64,000 bases of DNA from Tillus elongatus (GCA_964006375.1 OZ023267.1:27154739-27218738), one strand, 5' to 3'. Shown: positions 13,488-26,493, counted from the stretch's first letter. A program made the numbers and translations. Notes: a model not told the origin generated them from the letters alone.

Positions 13488-13782
13488 AGAATAGTACAAA
13501 AAGATTACTTTCTAAAAAGTGTCCTGATAATGTGCAAGTCTTAGACATTTTAGATCAACGCCTATTTAGATATTGAAGTAAAAAGAAATCGTCAAATTTT
13601 CTTTTTCAAAATAACTCGAAAACGAAAAGAGGCAGGGCAAAATACAAGTCATATTTGGAACGTGATGAAATTCTGTAGAGTTACCATCACTGGGTGAGTA
13701 AGCTAAGTGTCGTGGCTAAAGAAAGTTCCGTTAGGCTTGTGTGTTTTTGGGTAAAGTTGTTTTGTAAGCCAGTCGTTTTTGC

Positions 13783-14212
13783 GATGGCTGATCTTCGTAA
13801 AGGGCCAGCGGTTTTGCTTCTTGCTCCAAAAAGTTGGCAGATAAACTCTTGAAATACTATAATCAGGCTACAAGGATAATGCTATTGGGAAAACTCAAGT
13901 GTTTGAGTGGTTTTTTCGGTCCAAAAGAGAAAGAATATCAATTGATGACAAACCTCGCCATGGCCTGATTTGTGGCAGTCAGCGACTGCTTTTTCCATTA
14001 CAATTACGCCCCTGTTCACACACAGTTCTGGGTTTGTGTCAATTTTTTATTAGAATGCCTCCTGCGACTTTTGTTTCATTCCCCGAATGAAAAGATACAT
14101 GGAAGGTAAGCGTTTTAAAGACATTGCTGAGGTGAAGGAAAAACAACGGAGACGAATTTCAAAAATGTTTGAACAATGGAATAAAAATTTAGATAAGAGT
14201 ACTAATTGCTAA
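13783..14212 (+). pseudogene. Classical mariner transposase, internally deleted
   Basis: The N-terminal part reads KTQVFEWFFRSKRERISIDD, the HTH region typical of mariner/SETMAR-type transposases. After a deletion that removed the catalytic core, the C-terminal part appears in another frame near 14083-14200 as FPRMKRYMEGKRFKDIAEV and MFEQWNKN, matching the end of the same family. It differs from the DD41D group elsewhere in the window. Confidence 0.75.
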
Positions 14213-14312
14213 AAGAAATTGAAAGCAGGAAGGAAAAAAATTGTTAGACATATTTTAAGACATATAATAACTTATAAAAATATTTAAAAAACTATACTCA
14301 AACAGATTAGGA

Positions 14313-14399
14313 GACTTCATGAATACAGAGGGAGTTGTTGCGACAACCTGGCGACATCGCCATTAGACTGTGATGATGAAAATAATGATGCTTTTGGTA

Positions 14400-14400
<1 letters not shown>
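14313..14400 (+). pseudogene. Short 3' end of RTE-like non-LTR element
   Basis: GCGACATCGCCATTAGACTG followed by TGATGATGA corresponds to the end of the fragment at 25708-26076 (minus), which encodes DDLATSSLDCDD. Only the last few tens of codons remain. Confidence 0.5.
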
Positions 14401-14988
<588 letters not shown>

Positions 14989-14997
14989 AACTTTTTT

Positions 14998-15189
14998 ATT
15001 ATGTTCTTATAATTGTTACTTAAATTGCGAATTAATTTTGGGACGCAGCAAGTGCGTTATAGTAGTGAATTTTAATTCAAATTGTACCCTATTATTATGT
15101 TCTTATAATCGTTCCTTAAATTGCGAATTAATTTTGGGACGCAGCAAGTGCGTTATAGTAGTGAATTTTAATTAAAATTGTACCCTATT
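14998..15189 (+). repeat. 96-bp direct duplication containing TCE end A
   Basis: ATTATGTTCTTATAAT begins at 14998 and 15094, and GGACGCAGCAAG begins at 15041 and 15137, so the period is exactly 96. Both units carry GGACGCAGCAAGTGCGTTAT. The near identity implies a recent event. Confidence 0.9.
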
Positions 15190-16060
15190 ATTATACAGGA
15201 TATTACTAAAATTAATACTTTAAACTTACATAGACCTGGAAGGTCCTGGTGCGCGCCCCCTTTAAGAATTCTTTCGAAAGTGTTGCTTTCGATATCTCTC
15301 AATTATCAAAAAAATCTTGTGTTCTAACTCCTTTTGAGAAAAATCTCCAAAACTACATGAGGATACGTTAACTAAATTTTTGTTTACATTATAATTGACA
15401 CCGGCTTCATACCCGGGATATTATATTAAAAGTATACGTAACAGTTAATTACAGAATTTGTATAATTGCCATTAAAACGACTCTTTCGGTCTTATATGAC
15501 GTCTTATGTTTAAATTTAAGGATAAAGAAAACTACTTAGAATCATTTTTATAAACACTTGACTTGATCTTGTCTATATCTCTACTATATTATGCTACACA
15601 GCATACGTTGTGCTAAATCTGTATTTTGGGCCGTTTAACAAGCTACAAATATAGTGTATTTTAAAAATCGTTTGATCCCCCACTTAGATAATAATCACTT
15701 GGCAAATCTTTAATTTTATGTCGTCTATCATTTGCGAGATTTCACGATTGTTGATTCGCGCAGTGAGTTATATACCTGTTATTTATTTAGTTTAGTTTTT
15801 GTTGATGTATGGTTTATAGCTGTTGTATGAATCAACCTACGCGTGGCAGTTAACTACTCTGTCTGTTAGGAATTGGACTTTACCCACTAAGTCGCTTAAA
15901 TGCATGTCTTTCAGATTTTATATCTAATTTGGAAAAAACTCTATATACTGTGTACCAATTTACTTAAAATTCAAAGCATAGATTTACTTACACCATTTCT
16001 AGCCACATGTAAAATCTCATTCTAGTTACTCTGATACTTACAAAAATATAGCGCTTTCAA
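15190..16060 (+). repeat. TCE end-A variant followed by dispersed block, copy 1
   Basis: The text after the duplication (CTTTAAGAATTCTTTCGAAA, GTGTTGCTTTCGATATCTCT) matches the A-variant units at 38496 and 45505. From about 15400 (GGCTTCATACCCGGGATATT) to about 16060 it matches 39209-39930 at lower identity. No coding sequence was seen. Confidence 0.75.
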
Positions 16061-16109
16061 AAGTATTTTTGTATGTCCGTTATAGCTGATATACCAACTC
16101 GTCCGCGGT

Positions 16110-16179
16110 CTTAATTCAATGAAGATATGTGCCAAGTTTCGTTCAAATCAGTTGAGTATTTTTTTAGTTATCGCTAGTA

Positions 16180-16240
<61 letters not shown>
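16110..16240 (+). repeat. TCE internal remnant and (TA)n tract
   Basis: The bases before the tract are a diverged TCE text (TTTAGTTATCGCTAGTATGC). The (TA)n covers 16183-16240 and is directly followed by a reverse-transcriptase fragment. Confidence 0.7.
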
Positions 16241-16243
<3 letters not shown>

Positions 16244-17467
16244 TGGGCTGTGCTCCCTGTTACAGTGGTGGGACTGTCTTGGATATCAAACGGGTTTCGG
16301 AAGAACAGGTCTTAAGCGCGTTGCTTAAGATCAAAGCGAAGCACGCATCTGGCTCTGACCAAATTCCAGCTTTTCTGGTCAGGGATTGTGCTCACATACT
16401 TGTTCAGCACTTGACTATACTGTTCAATATATCGCTAGGGTATTCTGTATTTCCTAGCACCTGGAAGAGGCCTTGGTCGAATCAGGTGTTCCTCAGGGAT
16501 CTATTCTGGGACCATTGCTGTTCAATTTGCTAATCAATGATATTTCGGATGTTATCGACTTACCCCATCTTCTGTATGCGGATGATGTAAAAATCTTCTC
16601 ATCCGTTGCTGGTCTCTGCGATTGTTCGGTGCTTGAGAGATGTTTGCGTAGAGTTCAACACTGGTGCTCCATTAACAACCTCCCACTGAATATTAAAAAA
16701 TGTGTTGTAAAGTCTTATACGCTCAACCGCCGTGTAATCGAGTTCCCATACTCCATAGATGGACAGCCTCTTCTAAGACCTGCAACCTTTAAAGACTTGG
16801 GTGTTGTCTTTGACTCGAACCTCTCATTCGTGAAGAACTATGAACATGCTATTACTAGGACATCGAAGACACTTGGATTTGAGACTCCTGTTCGGTGACT
16901 ATGTGCGGCCGCATCTGGAATATGCCTGTGTGGTATGGTCTCCTCTGTATGACGTCCATATAGGGGCTCTTGAGAGTGTCCAACAGAGATTTGTAAAGTT
17001 CCTTGCATACAGAGCGGATCGGTTGTATCCCGCTACTGGTACACCACAGGCCGATTTACTGTTGAGGTTCTCATTGGAATCTCTGTAGGCTAGGCGTATT
17101 TACTCTGCTCTCTCCCCGATATATAATTTACTGCACAGTAGGATCGTCTGTCCTGAACTGTTTCGCACTCTGCTTTTTAACACCCCTAGAGTCAACTCTA
17201 GAAGACACGACTTCTTTTATCTACCGCCACCTAGGGCCAATGTTAGGCTTAACTCACCGATTTACAGATCGTGCTCCATTTATAACAGCGTGCATCAGTC
17301 AATAGACATATTGTGTTGTGGTGAGTCTGAGGTGAGACACGTTGCATCGCTGCTTGGTAATTAGTAGAAGTTTTACTATGTTAATTTTTCTAGTGTATGC
17401 TATGTATTTTATATTGTATTCATACTCTTCATTTGGGATAATTCCCGTTGAGTATTTGTATTAAATA

Positions 17468-17471
<4 letters not shown>
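16241..17471 (+). pseudogene. Non-LTR reverse transcriptase lodged within (TA)n
   Basis: The first frame has an RT N-terminal region (LLKIKAKHASGSDQIPAFLV). A deletion then removes the palm A region, and the next frame starts at VESGVPQGSILGPLLFN and has the catalytic LLYADDVKIFSS, the two aspartates of the polymerase. A frameshift near 16890 leads to GDYVRPHLEYACVVWSPLYD, the post-RT region typical of jockey/CR1-like elements. The sequence ends TATTAAATAAATAATA and runs straight into another (TA)n. The element is dead through deletion and frameshift. (TA)n lies on both sides, with TCE text beyond each. Confidence 0.87.
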
Positions 17472-17553
<82 letters not shown>

Positions 17554-17660
17554 CTGAACATATAAAAATTTTAATGGACCTTGATTTTTAGTTCTAGGGA
17601 CCTAAATTCGCGCTCATCTGAAGAAAGCTTTTCATCACCTCTCTAAAGCGAATTTTTCGT
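17472..17660 (+). mobile_element. (TA)n tract and TCE B half
   Basis: (TA)n at 17472-17550, then ACATATAAAAATTTTAATGG, TTCGCGCTCATCTGAAG and a degraded B end. With 16110-16240 it forms one TCE split by the reverse transcriptase. Confidence 0.75.
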
Positions 17661-18367
17661 AATCAAAGTCGCTAATAGGGCACTGCTGGCTCATTGGGTG
17701 TTGTATTTACTTATTGTTATTATGAATTAACGTAACTTGCCTTTCACGTATATTTTTATTTTAATTGCATATTCTCATTCTTTGTTATTTTTTGAAAAAT
17801 CTGTAAAACTAAGGAATATGAAATTTTATGCCATATCAGATTAATCGTTTGGTTTTTTCATCGTCATATCCTATTCTAAACTAAATAGTATGAAGTCAAC
17901 ACACGTTCTTGAACCGACATACAAAGAGCTTAACAAGTTCCACAAGGGGAATTATCTTCGAGTTAGTATTACCAAGCACATATCTCAACTTTTATACAAA
18001 TACCAAATTAAACGACTCCACAAATTCCGTCCCCGTATCTGCAAAGCTCGCGAAAATGTAACTTTAAGTACCAGAGGATCAAGTCTAAGTCGATGCAGTA
18101 TTAATGATGCTCGCTGTAAGAGCTATTAGCGCCCGTCTTTGTTGTTTAAAAGCATCTAAAAGGACATTTGTCATCACATTGTAAACGTGATGGTTTAAAA
18201 GTTTAGGATACTCTTAGCATTCAGTAGTGTACTTTTAGTATGTTAATGACACAGTAACTTTGAATATGCTGTATTATTGATTTGGGGAAGTTCCTTCGTA
18301 TTTCTGTATTGTGGAGAAAATTATAAAGCAACGTGCTTATCTTAATCAGTTAAAACCACGCTGCTTC
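17661..18367. other. Unassigned sequence with a small open frame
   Basis: A 79-codon frame at 17890-18129 (starts MKSTHVLEPTYKELNKFH) is basic and resembles no family I recognise. It is probably chance. Confidence 0.35.
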
Positions 18368-18500
18368 TTTTAGTGAATTCTCTTTAAAAAAATTCACCAA
18401 TGAGGAGATCACGACTTTTGAATTTTGAAAAAAATTCTACAAATGAGCGCTATTTAGGACCCCCAAAACATATATCCTGGGTCAGTTTCATTTTTTATAT

Positions 18501-18503
<3 letters not shown>

Positions 18504-18574
<71 letters not shown>
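18504..18574. repeat. Compound (TA)n(TG)n microsatellite
   Basis: TA repeats change to TG repeats at 18551. This is the only TCE copy here with a TG part. Confidence 0.95.
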
Positions 18575-19371
18575 AACACACCGATAACTCAAAAAATAAT
18601 GGGCCGATTTTGATTAAATTTGGTGAATAAAGTCCTTTTGCAAATGGCTTAGAAAAGTTCGTTATCCAAAAAAACCGGCCCAGGTTTTCCCAGAAAATTT
18701 TGTGTTTTCTTTCGAAAAAAATTTATATCTCCGAAATTGACAAAGTAAGGGCAACCGAATTTGGGACGCGGGTTTATATCCTTATAGGTAAGTTACTTAA
18801 ATTTAGCTATGTAGGCCAAAAGACCAAAAAAATATAGGCATGTAAAGAAAAAAAATTGGGGTTTTCCTCAAAACGTCAAAGTTGCGATTGAAAACGTCTA
18901 AATCGGCAATATTTAGGCAAATAACTTGAATCTAATACGGGCTATGGAAATCAAATGTTTCTAGAAGGATGTTTTACAAACCCTGAAGTCTTAGTTTCAA
19001 CCGTCATTGCCCTTCATTTTACTAAAATGTTTCCAGAAAATTCATTTCAAATAGACCCTTTCTCTGATGCTTTGCAGTAGTCTTCGCTATAGAGTTTATC
19101 GTTTAATGGTATATAATTTTTGTCGAATTTTCGTAAAAAATCAATAAAGCTCAATATATCCGTTATTATACAAGATAATAAAAAAAATGTATATATTAAT
19201 TATAGGGTGTCTTGAGCTACATCTTAAAAAAATATATCTACAATCACAGAGTGGCCCATAAGTCGTTGGTGCTACAAATTTTCTTTTTTTTTTAATCAAA
19301 CACGCCTTATGTTATTGCATTTTTGTAGTTTCCATCGAAATATAATGCATGTTTGTAAGAAAAGAAATTCT

Positions 19372-19690
19372 GGATGCAGCAAGTGCGTTATGGTAGCGAA
19401 TTTTGATCAAATGCTTCATATTTGAATAGCTCAATTTGCTATTAACCTATAAGGTTGGCCAAGAAACAAGCTTTTCCGGGAACACTTTAAGTTTACTTTT
19501 GGAAATTTTTGTACATTTTCACACAATAATGTTATTTTTATGAAACATGACACATTGTTTTTACTATATAGGTTATACTGGTAACAAAAATTGATGCCCG
19601 CTTTCTTAAAAAGAAAACACACATATTTGCAATAAAAACATTTTTATGAAAATTCACTACCATAACGCACTTACTGCGTCCAGAGTTTTT
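19372..19690. mobile_element. End-A inverted-repeat module (MITE-like)
   Basis: It opens TGGATGCAGCAAGTGCGTTA and closes with the inverse (ACCATAACGCACTTACTGCG), giving a terminal inverted repeat of about 35 bp around a 250-bp core. The same module recurs at 27388-27700, 42731-43155, 43223-43513 and 56599-56915. Confidence 0.82.
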
Positions 19691-20500
19691 TATTACTTTG
19701 AAAAATCGTGTTGAAAATTGAATCATAACTTTCACATAGCTGTGATAATCTACTCTCCTGAGAAAGACATTCTCATGAAATGGATTTGGGGCCTATGACT
19801 TGACCACAAAGAAAATATCCGTCTTCCTTTACCCACCAACTTCTGAAACGTTATATTACCTGAGTTTACTTGAAATTTTTTTAAATTTCACCAAATCACC
19901 CATCATTTATCCCCTACCCCCCTTCAAACCATCTTACTCAAAAACAATTCGAAGCGTTCTTTTGTCGGATGCTAACTGTACACCACCAAAATTAAAGATG
20001 ATATCTCAATTCGTTTGAGAGTTATTGCGCCTACTAACAGACGTACAGGCCTATAGACCGACAGACAGATCGACCTACAGACCAACAGACAAAAAAAAAT
20101 TCGTTCCAGAATCAAGTTTACTATGTGTTTTAAGACCTTTTAGCAACAAAAAAATAAAAATTTCTCCCACCGATGTTTTACCTCCACGCATTTAACCCCT
20201 AATTTAATTTCAGCACAGAATACCAGATGTTTGATTAAATTGAAAGTTTTCTAATAAACAAACCCTAAAACATTATATTATCGAGTTTTAACGAAAAAAT
20301 ATCAATTTTAACAAAATCACCCCCATTCATCCCCTACGCGCTGGAGCAATTTTACTTAAAAACAATCAAAACCCTCATTTGTCGGGTGCTGTGTACAAAA
20401 TTTGAAGACGATATCTCAATTCGTTCTAAAGTTATCGTGGCTACAAACGGACAGATATACAGACCGACAAACCGACCATTATTACGCAACAGAAAATCCA
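19691..20500. repeat. Two diverged copies of an unclassified repeat
   Basis: Blocks at about 19797-20100 and 20225-20480 share the order ACGTTATATTA-like text, ATCACCC, TCATCCCCTAC, AAACAATTC/AAACAATCA, TTGTCGG, GATATCTCAATTCGTT and a CAGACAGA-rich end. No protein is encoded. Confidence 0.6.
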
Positions 20501-20672
20501 CACTTGTTTGTGGGAACGAGGTCGCAGGTGCACTTTTCTTTTAATCTGTATTGTGGAATATTAGATAATAGAATGGTCGGACTTTTTTTCCTACATGGAG
20601 GCCCTCAATGGACATAAGTATCTGAATTTTCTCCAAATTCAAGTTGAGGATGCGTTGGATAATTCATCTCTG

Positions 20673-20839
20673 ATTAAATACTCAATGAAAGGCTTCTGAT
20701 CCAGACAGCAAAGTGTATTGTTAAACCCTACGCGTTTCGGCCACCTAGTTGCCATCTTCAGGGGCAAATTTTTCTAATTCTTGCTGTCTGGATCAGTATT
20801 TAATTATGTCTATCCTAGACCATGTGACGTTTAGGAATG
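20673..20839 (-). mobile_element. 167-bp hammerhead-bearing insertion with 12-bp target duplication
   Basis: AATTCATCTCTG occurs at 20661-20672 and 20840-20851, on both sides of the insert, and the mariner frame resumes after it. Inside, CTGATCCAGACAGCAA and TTGCTGTCTGGATCAG form an inverted repeat around a hammerhead-like core. It encodes no protein, so it would have to be mobilised in trans. Variable-length duplications fit target-primed reverse transcription. Confidence 0.75.
20724..20768 (-). ncRNA. Hammerhead-like motif in short insertion
   Basis: Minus strand: GCCC, CTGAAGA, T, GGC, a 9-base loop, GCC, GAAA, CGCGTA, GGGT. All invariant core bases are present. GGC/GCC is stem II, GCCC/GGGT (with a G-T pair) is stem I, and ACGCGT is palindromic. 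Confidence 0.6.
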
Positions 20840-21084
20840 AATTCATCTCTGCATGTCTATCAGAGTATTTAATACTTTCAGCGGGATGGTGCTCCATCGC
20901 GCAATTTTGTTGCGGTCAAAAATTACTTCAGTATCCCTTTTCCGAATTCCTGGTTTGGGACACGAGGATCAGGAGCGTGGCCAGCTCGACGTCCCTATTT
21001 AAACCCACTTGATTACTAATTATTGGGATTTTTAAAATATATAAAGTGTACTAGCGTACACCTCAAAACGTTGCAATGTTGAAA

Positions 21085-22045
21085 GAAAAAATTCCTTTTG
21101 CAAATGGCTTGGATAAGTTCGTTAGCCAGGAAAATCTGCCCAGGTATTTTGTGTTTTCTTTCGAAAAAAATTTATATCTCCGGAATTAACAAAGTAAGGA
21201 CAACCTTTTGGTACGCAGGTTTATATCCTTATAACTAAGTTACCTACCAAAATTTAGCTATGTAGGTCAAAAGACAAAAAAGTTATAGGTATTTAAAGAA
21301 AATTAAATTGGGGTTTTCCTCAAAACGTCAAAGTGGCGATTTAAAATGTCAAAATTGGCAACATTTAGGCAAATAACTTGATTATAATACGGGCTATGGA
21401 AATCAAATGTCTCAAGAAGGATGTTTTACAAACCCTGAAGTCTTAGTTTCGACCGTCATTGTCCTTCATTTCACTAAAATGTTTCCAGAAAATTCATTTC
21501 AAATAGACCCTTTCTCTGATGCTTTGCAGTAGTCTTCGCTATAGAGTTTATCGTTTAATGGTATATAATTTTTGTCGAATTTTCGTAAAAAATCAATAAA
21601 GCTCAATATATCCGTTATTATACAAGATATGAAAAAAATTATATACATTAATTATAGGGTGTCTTGAGCTACATCTTAAAATAATATTTCTACAATCACA
21701 GGGTGGCCCATAAGTCGTTGGTGATACAAATTTCCTCTTTTTTTTATCAAACACGCCCTATGTTATTGCATTTTTGTATTTTCCATCGAAATATAATGCA
21801 TGTTTGTAAGAAAAGAAATTCTGGACGCAGCAAGTGCGTTATGGTAGCGAATTTTGTTCAAATGTTTCATATTTGAACAGCTCAATTTGCTATTAACCTA
21901 TAAGGTTGACCAAGAAACGTGTTTTTTCGGGAACACTTTAAGTTTACTTTTGGAAATTTTTGTACATTTTCACACAATAAAGTTATTTTGATGAAACGTG
22001 GCACATTGTTTGTTACTATATAGGTTATACTGGTAACCAAATTTT
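21085..22045 (-). mobile_element. TCE long form, truncated at both ends
   Basis: It is close to 18640-19590 throughout, including the TGGACGCAGCAAGTGCGTTA at 21822. The B end and (TA)n are missing on the left, where it abuts the mariner fragment. On the right it stops at GGTTATACTGGTAACCAA. Confidence 0.83.
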
Positions 22046-22567
22046 TTCTTGTTTTATTAAAGTTTGAACCAAACATTGAAATGTATCCTTATCCCAGTCA
22101 TTTTTTTAATCTGAGCAATTTGATTTATTTAATTAAGAAAAGGGTTTTGTGATTCTTTAAATATTTTTAAAAGACAGCGGTATAATTATAGTATACGTTG
22201 TATAGAGAATAATTTTTTAATTTTTTTCATACGAAAATTCAATATGTCGCCCATTAGAAAAACGAAAGTGAACTATCATGTTTGTGAAAATAGTAGGCCT
22301 AGGTTGAAAAATCAAAAGCTACAAAGTTCTCTACGTTATAAAATGAAATGTTACCAAATGTCAAATTGACTGTTACGATAGAAAAAAGTTATTAACAGTT
22401 TTTCAAATCTGACTTTTCCGGTTTTTACACAATACTTCTAAAACGGTAAAATTTGTTTTGTTTACTTAGATATTCAAATGGCCGTTACATTGCGTAATTT
22501 AATCAACTCTCTATCGCTTACCGTTTATGAAATCCCAATAGTGAACACTAAAAATAGGGACTTGTAT
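22046..22567. other. Unassigned AT-rich sequence
   Basis: Nothing recognisable. Confidence 0.4.
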
Positions 22568-23489
<922 letters not shown>

Positions 23490-23607
23490 AATAGATCAAG
23501 AATACCAATGAAATTTTCTCTGCAGCTTGGACTAGTTTGTTAACCAGTTTGATGGGACAACTTCTTCTCAAAGTTTTAAATATTTTTTTATTGCTTTGGT
23601 TTGGTTA

Positions 23608-23735
23608 ATTAATTTTCTTAAAAAAAATTCACTAATAATGAGATCCCGACTTTGGATTTTTGAAAAAAATTCTTCAAATGAGCGCAAACTAAGATCCTTA
23701 AAACCCATATCCGGGGTAAGTTTCAGTTTTTATAT

Positions 23736-23832
<97 letters not shown>

Positions 23833-24310
23833 CCCGATTAACTCAAAAAGTAATAGGCCGGTTTTGGTCGAATTTGGTGCGTATCTTCCTTTTGTAAGTC
23901 GCTTAGACAAGTTCGTTAGCCAGGGAAATCAGACAACTTTTTCCGGGAAAATTTTGGGTGTTATATCGAAAAAAATTCATATCTCCAAAAATTAAAAGAC
24001 TATAATAACCAAATTTGGTCAGCTGGTTTCTGTTACAACGAGTATATTTCGTACCAATACTTAGATCTCTAGGTTTAAAGGTGAAGAAATTACAAGCCTC
24101 TGATTAAAAAAAGATAAAACGTCAAAATTGATAATTCTGGTAGTCGTACATTAGTACGCATTAGCGCTTTATGAGTTAAAAGTACGGCTCGAAATGAATA
24201 ACAAGCTCTTAGATCTGTGTCTCAGCCGTCATTTTTCTTCATTTCGTTAAAATATGAGAAAAAATCAATCTTAAACAAAAATTGTATGGTATAAATAATT
24301 AAGATTTAAG
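23608..24310 (-). mobile_element. TCE, B end and core, A end missing
   Basis: Degraded B end (AAAAATTCACTAATAATGAG), GAGCGCAAACTAAG block, (TA)n 23738-23829, CGATTAACTCAAAAAGTAAT, then core text. It is cut near 24310 where the satellite-like repeat begins. Confidence 0.78.
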
Positions 24311-24895
24311 ATTAAGATATACAATCTCCATTTTTTTACATTCTGTCTTATTTGGAGCTGCCGTGACAACCTACTACCTTGTTCCGCAACGCTTCCTGTC
24401 TTACATCTCACTTAGTGTTGGAAGGCTGGCTACCATAGCCGTATTACTTTGTACGTGTATTTTCGCTGCAATTAGTATGCCGTACTGACGAGCTCTAATT
24501 AGAGAGAAACCGGTCTACGATTCTAATTGTGGTGAGAATGCATATAGCCTTACATACTTTGTCCTATATTAGGGTAGAAATGGGCTAGGGCTGACAATTT
24601 ACTAAATTGTTAGTTGGTTGTATACAGTCTCTATTTTTTAACATTCTGTGTTAGTCGGAGCTGCCGTGACAACATACTACCTGGTTCCGCAACGAGGTGG
24701 CGGCACGTGCTTCGTGTCTTACATCTTACTTAGTATTGGAAGACTGGATACCATAGCCGTGTTACTTTATAGGTCCATTTTCGCTGCAATTAGTATGCCG
24801 TACTAACGAGCTCTAATTAGAGCGAAACCGGTCTAAGATTCTAAAAGGTTCTAATTGTGGTGAGAATGCATCTAGCCCTATATACTATATTTGTT
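24311..24895 (+). repeat. Satellite-like repeat, two tandem units of about 303-318 bp
   Basis: Shared landmarks include ACA.TCTC.ATTTTTT, GGAGCTGCCGTGACAAC, TTAGTATGCCGTACT, GAAACCGGTCTA and GTGGTGAGAATGCAT. The second unit has an extra GAGGTGGCGGCACGTG. The same unit occurs inverted at 10885-11242. Confidence 0.85.
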
Positions 24896-25707
24896 ATGTT
24901 TATTTCTGCCTGTGCAATTTTATTCATAGGGTTAGTTGTAAAGTTAATTTTTTTGCAACTGTTTAACAGACAAATCTCTTTTTGAAGTTATTTTTATGGA
25001 ACGTCATTCTGCACTAGAGTATTTTCTATGTGCGTTAAGCACCATTTTCTTGTGTGAATGCGCAATGAGAAACGCATTAATATGCTCAGTGTATCAGGTA
25101 ATGATACATAAGTATATTTTACACTTTAATATAAAAATATCGAAAAATGAAAAAATAAAAAAAGTGCAGAGTGAACTAAATTAGATATAATGGAGGCAGG
25201 CCCGGTGAATTTTTCTACTAAATCAGCGACGAAATGGTTTCGTATGTTGAAAGTTTCACGTGAAAGCTCAAACACGAAAATATCGGCTTAAGTGTGGAAG
25301 ATGCAAATATACATGAAGTTGGCGCCCGTAAAAGCAAAAGCTCTGCTTGATATATTCGCTGTTAAAACGGACAGAAACTTACAAGATTTGAGTAGAGTAT
25401 CGCACTAGAGTAGTGGGTGGGGGCACTTCTTTCAAAAGCTAAGGTCTTAACACTGACTGGGCTTTTAGAGGATCCTGGATGTGTGATGTGACGGCTCAGG
25501 GGGGGGCCAAGGGGGAATGGGGGTTGCTGGAAGGCGCACTTATCCGGGAAGTGAGGAATCCATTAAGAGGCCGAACCTACTTCTTACTGCATTCGCTACA
25601 GTCTACACATCGCATTACATCATACTACCATTACATACAGCACTCTAATCGAAAAAACTGATTCGCTCGCACCCATCTCTATGCAGTGTTATATTCTGAC
25701 AGGTCTT
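24896..25707. other. Unassigned sequence, locally GC-rich
   Basis: About 25200-25350 may contain decayed transposase-like text, but I could not assign it. About 25410-25600 is clearly more GC-rich than its surroundings with runs of G. No confident gene. Confidence 0.35.
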
Positions 25708-26076
25708 TTATGGCTTACGGCAATCTTTATTAATGCTTCTTTGTTTATTATAGTGTCTTTGAGTGAATGAAGCTATTATTTCATTTTTTCTTACATCATC
25801 ACAGTCTAAAGATGATGTCGCGAGATCGTCGCTATGTCGTCGCCACCATGTCTCTTTGTCACCAGTTCTTCTCTTTCGTTGTAGATTCCAACATTCATCA
25901 ATTGTATCAGGTTTTCCAGATGTTTTCTTATAAGTATGCGCCCTCCCTCGTTTTAAAGTAGTTATGCGTCCTTTAAATATGGTTGTTAGAAAGATATGAC
26001 GCCTCAAAATGTGTTCGGCGAATTTTGGCATTTCTCTCTCATGGTCCCCTTCTCTTACATATTCTAGCACACTCAT
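25708..26076 (-). pseudogene. C-terminal fragment of RTE-like non-LTR ORF
   Basis: The 122-codon frame has KFAEHILRRHIFLTTIFKGR, a basic K/R-rich stretch, then WWRRHSDDLATSSLDCDD. This resembles the C-terminal tail downstream of the reverse transcriptase in RTE-like elements. The RT domain is absent. The end resembles the short piece at 14313-14400. Confidence 0.5.
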
Positions 26077-26203
26077 ATTTGTCTTTCTATTGGTATAACT
26101 AGTTTTCCCTAGTTTTTTTAATGTCCTTATTTCAAAAACTTATGCTTTCTTCTTATAATAAATACACACGGAGAACTCAGATCACCCCAACATATCTTTT
26201 AAA

Positions 26204-26250
26204 GACCCCACGATCGTTTCACTAACAAAGTTAGCGTCATCAGATAATAA
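26204..26250 (-). ncRNA. Hammerhead-like motif
   Basis: Minus strand: CTGATGA, C, GCTAAC, TTT, GTTAGT, GAAA, CGATCG, TG. Stem II is 6 bp with one G-T pair. ACGATCGT is a palindromic stem III. The base at the cleavage position is G, which hammerheads do not cut well, so this copy is probably inactive. A sister sequence is at 38017-38062. Confidence 0.55.
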
Positions 26251-26337
26251 AAAACACTCGACCCATGTTCCTTATTTAAAATATAAGGGTTGTTATCACC
26301 ACACTTAAGGGCTTGATGTAACAAAGTTTAGTTTTAT

Positions 26338-26385
26338 ATCAAAACATGTCCCCCTCAATTAATATTGAGGGGGACATGTTTTGAT
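26338..26385. repeat. Perfect palindrome, 22-bp arms
   Basis: ATCAAAACATGTCCCCCTCA continues to AAT, then a TAAT spacer and the exact inverse. It directly abuts a second perfect palindrome. Confidence 0.93.
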
Positions 26386-26439
26386 AAGAAACGCGGAAAC
26401 ACGTCAATATTAATATATTGACGTGTTTCCGCGTTTCTT
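26386..26439. repeat. Perfect palindrome, 25-bp arms
   Basis: AAGAAACGCGGAAACACGTC plus AATAT, a short spacer and the exact inverse. Together with the previous palindrome it makes two adjoining hairpins without a gap. Confidence 0.93.
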
Positions 26440-26493
26440 GAACAAAAAATTCTCTGGACGCAAATCGGTCTGTTTCGTTTTCAATGTGCCACC

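Larger units (their letters stand above)
18368..19690 (-). mobile_element. TCE long form, most complete copy
   Basis: B end at 18368 (TTTTAGTGAATTCTC with inverted ATTCACCAATGAGG), GAGCGC block, (TA)n 18504-18550 and (TG)n 18551-18574, ATAACTCAAAAAATAATGGG, then a block of about 700 bp shared with 21085-22045 and 26602-27700, and finally a module 19372-19690 with end-A copies facing each other. No open frame of interest. Confidence 0.85.
20501..21095 (+). pseudogene. Mariner transposase fragment interrupted by an insertion
   Basis: Left part: NLYCGILDNRMVGLFFLHG and then, in another frame, YLNFLQIQVEDALDN. After the insertion at 20673-20839 the reading continues YFQRDGAPSRNFVAVKNYF, the second catalytic aspartate region, and in shifted frame WPARRPYLNPLDY, the third. 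It belongs to the same broad group as the other DD41D copies. Confidence 0.75.

Noticed and set aside
17890..18129. 79-codon basic open frame
   Set aside because: No family resemblance and no other supporting signal.
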